This document shows, one piece after another, positions 57,463 through 64,000 of a stretch of DNA of 64,000 bases. The notes beneath the pieces were generated by a model, which worked only from the letters and a program-made list of their open reading frames with translations, was not told the origin of the DNA and made no database searches. This stretch comes from Desulfurobacteriaceae bacterium (lineage in GTDB: Bacteria > Aquificota > Aquificia > Desulfurobacteriales > Desulfurobacteriaceae). Each line of letters begins with the position of its first letter. Position 1 is the first letter of the stretch. A program made the translations under genes and the position numbers. The stretch covers positions 1-64,000 of the forward strand of contig JALSNF010000048.1 of NCBI GenBank assembly GCA_026987115.1, given 5' to 3'.

Positions 57463-59753
57463 TTTGCACAAGCTACGCACTCCTCCTTTTTAAGGGCCTT
57501 TTGGCTGTCTCTCTGTATAGTCCTTACGTAGTAAATGGTTTTAATCCCCTTCTCCCAAGCGTAAAGGACAGTCTCGTATATGTCTTTAGCCCTTATTCCA
57601 AGGTTAAGGTTAAATAGGAGCTCCATTGATATACCGCTGTCAACCCACTTTTGAATCGTTGAAATAACGTCAATTACCTCTTTCTGCTCCATAAACTTAC
57701 TCTCCCTGTAAAACCAAAACTTCTCTTTAAGGTAGGGAGGGCATATGGGAACTGCCTGCTTCTGGTTCTTGTCTATGTAAAACCTGCTAAAGGGAGGTAA
57801 GACTCCCGGCGTTGCCCCCTGAAGGAGACCAGAGCTCGTGTTGGGAGCTATGGCAAAGAGTTGCCCGTTTCTTATTCCGTACTCTTTCAACTTCTTTAAA
57901 ACAGAAAGCCACTTCTCCTTTAAAGAGGTCTTCTCAAGGAGGTAGTTTCCGTCCTTACCTATTACTATCCCTTTACTCCAGTCTGAGCCCTCGTAAGCCG
58001 GGAAAGCTCCCCTCTCCTTTGCAAGGTTTATACTCTCGTCAATTCCGTAGTAGGCAATTTTTTCATAAAGCTCCTCAATGAACTTTAAGGACTGCCTTCC
58101 GTAGGGGAGCTCCCTTTTCGCCAGGTAGTCTGCAAGTCCCAATGTCCCAATGCCTATAGTTCTATACCTGTCGTTGTGAAGTTTACTTTCCAAAATGGGA
58201 GGAGAGGTAAGCTCAATGGTGTTGTCAAGTATCCTTACGGCAAACCTTACGGCCTCTTCAAGCTCTTCATCGCTACTTATGTTTGCAAGGTTTACAGAAA
58301 GGAGGTTGCAAGTGTGAACGAGCCCAGGCTGGCTTACCTCGTTAACAATTTTCCCCTCTTTCATGTAAGTCTTAAAGCCCTTTGAAGGTTTAAAGTTTGA
58401 AAAGCTCTCCATGCACAAGTTCCCGTTTCCTATAAAGCCGTCGTGCTTTAAAGGATTTAACCTATTTGCAGTATCTTTAAAGAATATGTAAGGAAGACCC
58501 GTAGCTACTTGTGTTTTAAGTATCTCTTTAAAGAGCTCCCTTGCCCTAACCCTCTTTTTAAGCTTTAAGAGCTCTGCCTTAGACTCTATGTGGAGGTAAG
58601 CCTTCTCAAACTCGTCCCCCCAGAGCTCGTAGAGCTTATAGCCAAACTTCCTTTCAATCTCGTAAGGGTCAACCAAGAGCCAATCTTGGTTAAACTTGAC
58701 CCTCTCCATAAAGAGGTCAGGGATAACCACCTGAGGGAAGATGTCAAAGGCTTTGCGCCTTAAGTCTCCGTTTTCGGTCTTAAGTTCCAGAAAGTCGTAA
58801 ATGTCAAGGTGCCAAACGTCAAGGGCCACCGTTACGGCACCTGCCCTTTTACCCTCTTGGTTAACGGCAACTGCAACGTCGTTTAAAATCTTCGTCCAGG
58901 GGACTATGCCGCCGCTTGCACCAAAGACCTTTTTAATCCAAGAACCTTGAGCCCTTATCCTTGATATGTTAACTCCAACTCCCCCTGCCCTCTTTGAAAT
59001 CTGGGCCACTTGGTTTGCAGTGTACATTATTGAGTCTAAGCTGTCGTCCATTGCGGTTATAAAACAGGAAGAGAGGTTGCCGTTAGGCCTCCTAAGGTTA
59101 ATAAGTATGGGAGTAGCTAAGGAGAGCTTTTTGCCTGCAATGAGGTCGTAGAACTTCTTGGCAAGCTTTAACCTTTTACCTTTAGGCTCGTTCTTGGCAA
59201 GAAGTAGAGATATGGTCATGTACATCTCTTGGGGGAGCTCTATAGGGTAGTCCTCGTAAACGCAGAGATACCTTTTTGCAAGGAGGTTAGCCCCTGCATA
59301 GTCGTAAAGGAAGTCGTAGTCAAGGTTTAGGTAGTCTCCAGCTTCTACAATCTCTTCTTTAGAGTAAACCTCTAAAAGCTCCTGAGTGTAAAGTCCTTTT
59401 TCCACTAAGTCCTTAACTACCTTAAAGTATTCTTCTCCTCCTCCAACGTAAGCAAGCTTGCTGGTTCCCCTTCTTATAGAAACCTCCTTGTAGAGGTTAA
59501 AGATAAAGAGCCTTCCTGCAAGGATTCTCCAGTCTGGCTCTTCAGGGGTTGTTAAAGAGAGGGCCGTGTTTATAACCGCCTCGTGAATTTGACGGGTAGT
59601 AATTCCGTCAAAGAAGTGGAGCTTGAGCTTTGCCTCAAGTTTTAGGGGGTTAAGCTCAAGACCTTTTGCTGCCCAGTTGATAACCTTCCTTATCTTTTCA
59701 ATGTTTAGTGGTTCCCTTGTCCCCTTCCTCTTAACGACCGTTATCCTGTTCAT
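57459..59753 (-). CDS. nrdA: Class I ribonucleoside-diphosphate reductase alpha subunit
   Basis: ATP cone N-terminus; NLCMESF; GIKTIYYV (radical-transfer Tyr-Tyr); C-terminal CVAC. Start MNRITVVKRKG after GGAGGTGAAG. Confidence 0.9.
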   Translation of the reverse strand: MNRITVVKRKGTREPLNIEKIRKVINWAAKGLELNPLKLEAKLKLHFFDGITTRQIHEAVINTALSLTTPEEPDWRILAGRLFIFNLYKEVSIRRGTSKLAYVGGGEEYFKVVKDLVEKGLYTQELLEVYSKEEIVEAGDYLNLDYDFLYDYAGANLLAKRYLCVYEDYPIELPQEMYMTISLLLAKNEPKGKRLKLAKKFYDLIAGKKLSLATPILINLRRPNGNLSSCFITAMDDSLDSIMYTANQVAQISKRAGGVGVNISRIRAQGSWIKKVFGASGGIVPWTKILNDVAVAVNQEGKRAGAVTVALDVWHLDIYDFLELKTENGDLRRKAFDIFPQVVIPDLFMERVKFNQDWLLVDPYEIERKFGYKLYELWGDEFEKAYLHIESKAELLKLKKRVRARELFKEILKTQVATGLPYIFFKDTANRLNPLKHDGFIGNGNLCMESFSNFKPSKGFKTYMKEGKIVNEVSQPGLVHTCNLLSVNLANISSDEELEEAVRFAVRILDNTIELTSPPILESKLHNDRYRTIGIGTLGLADYLAKRELPYGRQSLKFIEELYEKIAYYGIDESINLAKERGAFPAYEGSDWSKGIVIGKDGNYLLEKTSLKEKWLSVLKKLKEYGIRNGQLFAIAPNTSSGLLQGATPGVLPPFSRFYIDKNQKQAVPICPPYLKEKFWFYRESKFMEQKEVIDVISTIQKWVDSGISMELLFNLNLGIRAKDIYETVLYAWEKGIKTIYYVRTIQRDSQKALKKEECVACAN

Positions 59754-59976
59754 CTTCACCTCCGAAAGAAGGTGAGTAAAGTTTATTAGAAAGGGGGGAG
59801 CTCCCAAAAGAGTGCCCAAAACGAAATCTTTACCTACTAAAGCTTTCCTCTGTTAAAGGTCAAATTCGGCTAAACTTAAGAACTAAACCTTAGGTTTAAT
59901 TCAAACCTCTAAAAACAAGAACTTGAAAGAGAAAGGGGCACCATCAAGGCGGGCATACAGAATTTTAGATAGGTTA

Positions 59977-60759
59977 TCAAGTATCCTTAAAAAGGTACTC
60001 AACCCTCCCGGAACTTTTAAGGGAAGAGTAGTTTGAAAGGTAGGGGAAGAGCTCCTTAACTCCCTTGTTCACCTTTATAACCACCCTTTTCTTTGCTACC
60101 CTCTCTGCTTCCTTCAAGGTCTCTTCTGAGACAAAGTCCTTTACCGCAACCTCTCTAAAGGGCATCATAACGCCGTCTCTCCACTTAGGCTTTATGAACA
60201 TTGGAGAGAAGTAAACGACGTCAAAGGAGTTTGAGGGGAGCTCCTTTAAGAAAAGGAGATTGTCGGCAAGTTTCGGCTTAACCAGCTTAAAGGCAAACTC
60301 TGCAACCTTTAGCTTTCCCTTAGGTTTAAACCTTTCAAGGCCTCTCTTAACTATCTCGTAGATTACCGGTTCCTTCTCTAAACCCAAAACCGGAACCTTG
60401 CTTACAAAGGCAGCCATTAGGGCATCCTGAGCAAGGCCTAAGTTGCAGTCTAAAACCCTTTCTCCCTTTTTTAAGTCCATAGCCTCTATTAAAGACTCCT
60501 TCCCTCCCCGAAGGTAGTTTAAAAGGCGTATCTTGAAAAGGCCCGGGTGAAAAAAGAGCTTTTGGCCTTGAAGGGTATAAAGAACCAAGTTAAGGTCGTT
60601 TTTCACAAGGAGAACAGGCCTTTTATATTCCTTTTGGATAGAAGAAATTGTCCTGTGGCCCCTTTTAACTACCGGAGCTCCCAACCTCCTCGCTACTTCC
60701 TTTACCTCACTTAAAGCCTCCGGCAAAGGCCTCCTATCTGTAGTAATTACGACTTCCAT
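59977..60759 (-). CDS. SAM-dependent methyltransferase-like protein
   Basis: DLKKGERVLDCNLGLAQDALMAAF; FDVVYFSPMF. Confidence 0.75.
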   Translation of the reverse strand: MEVVITTDRRPLPEALSEVKEVARRLGAPVVKRGHRTISSIQKEYKRPVLLVKNDLNLVLYTLQGQKLFFHPGLFKIRLLNYLRGGKESLIEAMDLKKGERVLDCNLGLAQDALMAAFVSKVPVLGLEKEPVIYEIVKRGLERFKPKGKLKVAEFAFKLVKPKLADNLLFLKELPSNSFDVVYFSPMFIKPKWRDGVMMPFREVAVKDFVSEETLKEAERVAKKRVVIKVNKGVKELFPYLSNYSSLKSSGRVEYLFKDT

Positions 60760-60761
60760 CT

Positions 60762-61061
60762 TTACCGTGCTAAAAGCTCAGGGCTTTCCCTTTTTAAGAA
60801 CTTCTCCGTGTACGAGCAGAGGGGATATATCTTATAGCCCTTTTCCTTTGCAAAATCTGCAAGCTTCCTATTTAACACCTTTGCAATACCTTTCCCTCTT
60901 TGACTTTCGGGAACATAAGTTGTGCTAACGACTATAACCTTTCTCTCTCGGTCAATTCCAAAAGTTAAAAAGGCCTCCTCGCCGTTTTCAAACTTAACAA
61001 AGACCTTTCCATCCTCTAAGAAGACTTCCATCCTTCTAACCTTTAATAAGTTTCCTTCCAT
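60762..61061 (-). CDS. GNAT-like N-acetyltransferase (YjdJ type)
   Basis: VVSTTYVPESQRGKGIAKVLNRKLADFAKEKGYKIYPLCSY. Confidence 0.88.
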   Translation of the reverse strand: MEGNLLKVRRMEVFLEDGKVFVKFENGEEAFLTFGIDRERKVIVVSTTYVPESQRGKGIAKVLNRKLADFAKEKGYKIYPLCSYTEKFLKRESPELLAR

Positions 61062-61090
61062 TTTACACGAAAAGCACTTAAAATTCCCCT

Positions 61091-61244
61091 GTCGCAGGTG
61101 AAAAGGAAACTTAGCGCCGTCGTTGCAACAGTAAGCAAAAGTTAATTAGGGGCTTAACCGTAGGAAAGGTTAAAACTCGGGAAAGCCCTTTTTAAGGTTA
61201 ACCTTTGCAGGCGTTAAACCGAAAAGCCACAGAGGAGGTAAAAG
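61091..61244 (+). promoter_or_regulatory. Structured 5' leader of metE with terminator-like hairpin; candidate riboswitch/attenuator, class uncertain
   Basis: About 150 nt leader; GGGCTTAACC...GGTTAA...AAGCCC followed by TTTTT (61150-61193); palindrome AAGGTTAACCTT (61194-61205); GCAACAGTAAGC segment weakly reminiscent of cobalamin riboswitches. Confidence 0.45.
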
Positions 61245-63413
61245 ATGAAAACTTACGCTTACGGCTTCCCGAGACTTGGGAAGAACAGAGAATTTAAAAG
61301 GCTCATTGAGAGTTTTTGGGCGGGGAAACTCTCTGAAGGAGAGCTAAGAGAAGGAATCAGGAAGCTAAACCAAAAGAGAGAGGAAACCTACTCTAAGTTC
61401 GTAGAAGACTTCCCAAGGGGAGAGATGACACTTTACGACCCAATGCTTGACACCGCCTTAACCTTTGGCGTTTACAAGGCAGAGACGCTAAACGACTACT
61501 TTAACCTGTGTAGGGGTAAAAACGCCCTTGAGATGACCAAGTGGTTTAACACCAACTACCACTACTTGGTTCCAGACTTTAAAGGTGAAAGGCCCTCTTT
61601 TAAAGTCTCTCAAAGCCCTTGGGACAGACACGAGGGGGTAAAGGAAAGGGCACACCTAATCGCTCCCTTTACCTTCTTAAAGCTCTCAAAGAACCTCCCG
61701 GAGAGCTCTTTTAAAGAAGCCTTGGTTGAGCTAACAGAAAAGTTAATTGAATACGCATCATTAAAAGGTTTTAGCTCAATTCACCTGGAAGACCCGGCGC
61801 TGGTTATGGAGCTCCCTCTTAAAGAGTGGAAAGCAGTTGAAGAGGCCTACTCAAAACTTGAAGAGTTTAAAGGTGAAATCTTCCTAATTACCTACTACGA
61901 CAGCGTTGAGAACTTAGAACTCCTATTTAACCTACCCGTTTCAGGAGTCGGAGTTGACCTTGTCCACGACAGGGGAGAAAACCTTAAACAGCTTGAGAAG
62001 ATAAAGTCTGACAAGCTCTTAATTGCCGGAGTGGTTGACGGAAGGAACGTGTGGAGAAACGACCTGTTTAAAACTTCCCAGCTTCTAAAGGAGCTCTCAC
62101 AGAACTTTAAAGTTGCAGTGTCAAACGCCTCTCCCCTCTTTCACCTGCCTGTAAGTTTAGCCGGGAGCTCCCTTGAAAAAGAACTCTTAGAGAAAGTTGC
62201 CTTTGCAGAAGAGAAACTCTACGAAATAAGCCTTCTAGGGGAGCTGGTAGAAGGAAGGAAAGAAGAAGAAGCAAGGGAGTGGACCTGTAAAATCGGGAGC
62301 TCCTTCGGAGAAGACCTCACCGTAAGGGAAAAAGTAGCAAAACTTAAAGAAGAAGACTTTACGAGGAAACCTGACTACAAAGAGAGACTGGAAAAACAAA
62401 AAGCAGTATTAAACCTACCCCTCTTCCCAACCACGACAATAGGTAGCTTCCCACAAACAGAGGAGGTAAGGAGAGTCAGACTCCTTTACAAGAGAGGAAA
62501 ACTCAGCGAAGAGGACTACAAGACCTTCATAAGAGGAGAAATTACGAAAGCGATAGAGATTCAAGAGGAACTGAACCTTGACGTTTTCGTCCACGGAGAG
62601 TTTGAAAGGAGCGACATGGTTGAGTTCTTCGCAGAAAAACTTGAAGGAATTGCGACTACCGGAAACGGTTGGGTAATCTCATACGGAACAAGGTGCTACA
62701 GACCTCCGATTATCTACGGGGACGTAAAGAGGAACTCCCCAATGACCGTTGAAGAGATAGCCTTTGCACAGAGCAAGACAGACAAACCGGTTAAAGGAAT
62801 GCTTACTGGACCTACAACCATAATAGCCTGGAGCTACACGAGAGAAGACATACCTACCTCAGAAGTTGCCTACCAAATAGCCCTTGCCCTTAAAGAAGAG
62901 ATAAGAGACTACGAAGAGGCAGGTATAAAAATCGTCCAAATAGACGAGCCTGCAATAAGGGAAAAGGCACCTATAAAGAAGAGGAACTGGAAAGAGTACT
63001 TTGACTGGGCAATAAAGGCCTTTAGACTCTGCCACTCTTCAGTTAAACCTGAAACCCAAATACACACCCACATGTGCTACTCAGAGTTTGGAGAAATCAT
63101 TGAATACATAAAAGAGATGGACTTTGACGTAATATCAATTGAAGCCTCCCGTTCAAAAGGGGACATACTTGAAGTCTTTGAAAAAGTTAACTTTGACAGA
63201 CAGATAGGCCTCGGAGTTTGGGACATCCACTCCCCTTACGTTCCAACCAAAGAGGAGATGAAAGAAATAGTAGAAAGGGCCCTTAGAGTAATACCCAAGG
63301 AGAACTTCTGGATTAACCCTGACTGTGGACTAAAAACTAGACGCTGGGAAGAGGTCATACCAGCCTTAAGGAACATGACCGAGCTAGCTAAAGAGCTCCG
63401 CAAAGAGAACTAA
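61245..63413 (+). CDS. metE: Cobalamin-independent methionine synthase
   Basis: YGFPRLGKNREFKRLIESFW; PTTTIGSFPQTEEVR; HTHMCYSEF; DCGLKTRRWEEV. Confidence 0.96.
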   Translation: MKTYAYGFPRLGKNREFKRLIESFWAGKLSEGELREGIRKLNQKREETYSKFVEDFPRGEMTLYDPMLDTALTFGVYKAETLNDYFNLCRGKNALEMTKWFNTNYHYLVPDFKGERPSFKVSQSPWDRHEGVKERAHLIAPFTFLKLSKNLPESSFKEALVELTEKLIEYASLKGFSSIHLEDPALVMELPLKEWKAVEEAYSKLEEFKGEIFLITYYDSVENLELLFNLPVSGVGVDLVHDRGENLKQLEKIKSDKLLIAGVVDGRNVWRNDLFKTSQLLKELSQNFKVAVSNASPLFHLPVSLAGSSLEKELLEKVAFAEEKLYEISLLGELVEGRKEEEAREWTCKIGSSFGEDLTVREKVAKLKEEDFTRKPDYKERLEKQKAVLNLPLFPTTTIGSFPQTEEVRRVRLLYKRGKLSEEDYKTFIRGEITKAIEIQEELNLDVFVHGEFERSDMVEFFAEKLEGIATTGNGWVISYGTRCYRPPIIYGDVKRNSPMTVEEIAFAQSKTDKPVKGMLTGPTTIIAWSYTREDIPTSEVAYQIALALKEEIRDYEEAGIKIVQIDEPAIREKAPIKKRNWKEYFDWAIKAFRLCHSSVKPETQIHTHMCYSEFGEIIEYIKEMDFDVISIEASRSKGDILEVFEKVNFDRQIGLGVWDIHSPYVPTKEEMKEIVERALRVIPKENFWINPDCGLKTRRWEEVIPALRNMTELAKELRKEN

Positions 63414-63422
63414 CCCTCCTCC

Positions 63423-63448
63423 TCCCCTCCCGTAGCGGGAGGGGATTT
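63423..63448 (+). terminator. Intrinsic terminator-like hairpin after metE
   Basis: TCCCCTCCCG-TAG-CGGGAGGGGA then TTT. Confidence 0.65.
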
Positions 63449-63491
63449 AACTTCATATATTATTATCAAACTCTAAATTTCAGAGGCCAGA

Positions 63492-64000
63492 GTGCTTACC
63501 CCTTTCCTAAAAGTTGAAACGCCCACTACCTTTAAAGACCACCCAAACACCTTTAGTGCCCTCCTTTACACCCAAATTAACAAGTGCAACCTAAACTGCT
63601 ACCAGTGCCACAACAGACGCCACTTTAAAGGAGAGGAGGAATTCCTCAAAGAGGAAGAGCTCAAAGAGAAACTCTCTATGCTAAAGCTTTTAGGAGTAGA
63701 GCTCATAATAATTTCCGGAGGAGAACCTACTTTAGAAGGAAATTTAGAAAAAGGCCTTGAAGTAATAAAGAGAGAAAACTTCCCCGTAAGGCTAGACACA
63801 AACGGAACAAACCCTGAAAAAATTAAAAAGCTAATAAAAGAAGGCCTAATAGACGGAGTTGCCCTAGACTTAAAAATCCCCCTTAAAAGTGAATACACCC
63901 CTTCGGAACTAAAACGCTTTAAGAGAATCCTCTTTTCAAGTGAAAGTTTAGAAGATTCAAAAATTTATGAGTATTCAAATAAAGTAAAGTTAACACTAAA
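63492..64000 (+). CDS. Truncated radical SAM protein, NrdG-like (anaerobic RNR activating enzyme family)
   Basis: GTG start; VLTPFLKVETPTTFKDHPNTFSALLYTQINKCNLNCYQCHNRRHFKG...IIISGGEPTLEG; CxxxCxxC. Absent from the ORF track, which lists an antisense ORF here. Confidence 0.85.
   Translation, partial: MLTPFLKVETPTTFKDHPNTFSALLYTQINKCNLNCYQCHNRRHFKGEEEFLKEEELKEKLSMLKLLGVELIIISGGEPTLEGNLEKGLEVIKRENFPVRLDTNGTNPEKIKKLIKEGLIDGVALDLKIPLKSEYTPSELKRFKRILFSSESLEDSKIYEYSNKVKLTL

Noticed and set aside
57459-59753. Class II (B12-dependent) ribonucleotide reductase
   Set aside because: Presence of the Tyr-Tyr pair and NrdA-like motifs favours class I.
59884-59908. NrdR box upstream of nrdA
   Set aside because: The AAACCT/AGGTTT dyads do not resemble the NrdR consensus (acaCwATATwGtgt-like).
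63599-63898. Minus-strand ORF in the track
   Set aside because: Ser/Phe-rich shadow of the real plus-strand radical SAM ORF with an intact CxxxCxxC motif.
1-64000. GAGCTC enrichment explained only by Glu-Leu codon pairing or Shine-Dalgarno-like GGAG
   Set aside because: Copies occur in all three frames (EL, GA, SS contexts) and keep palindromic R...Y flanks; a one-frame or SD-only cause would not. Computation is still needed.
1-64000. CRISPR arrays, insertion sequences, prophage or toxin-antitoxin genes
   Set aside because: No spaced direct repeats of CRISPR type, no transposase/integrase/phage proteins or TA-like pairs seen; nearly every ORF has a housekeeping assignment.

Overview
This window is a dense, almost fully coding stretch of a bacterial chromosome. 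Gene content (flagellar operon, Ino1, complex I lacking NuoEFG, carboxylase pair, Ni/Co ECF transporter) suggests a thermophilic Aquificota/Desulfurobacteriaceae-like organism; that placement is inference. I saw no mobile elements, phage, CRISPR array or rRNA. In order: flagellar block fliG-fliM-fliN-flgF-flgG-flgA-flgH-flgI-flgJ-flhA-flhF-flhG-fliA plus a truncated fliK-like ORF missing from the ORF track; NhaD-type antiporter; recN; engB; arsR-trxA-trxB-tlpA; panD; ino1; purN/purM; 11-subunit nuoABCDHIJKLMN; pstCAB; dnaE; accA; HD-GYP protein; csp and DEAD-box helicase; comM; tRNA-Pro(GGG); biotin carboxylase/carboxyltransferase pair; porin divergent from a nikKMLQO-like operon; nrdA; metE; and a truncated NrdG-like radical SAM ORF, also missing from the track. 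Main points for a second look: (1) the palindrome RGAGCTCY (core GAGCTC) is strongly over-represented in all reading frames, like the cyanobacterial HIP1; (2) NuoD lacks the canonical quinone-site His/Tyr and has a symmetric CxxD...CxxD pattern where [NiFe] hydrogenases have CxxC...CxxC; (3) the csp leader has a good promoter, then an intrinsic terminator with a repeated arm (possible antiterminator), and a second terminator lies before the helicase; (4) an 11-bp-phased TTTACA-like array overlaps the nuoA promoter; (5) overlapping divergent promoters with a shared dyad lie between the porin and Ni/Co transporter. All counts were done by eye and should be recomputed.
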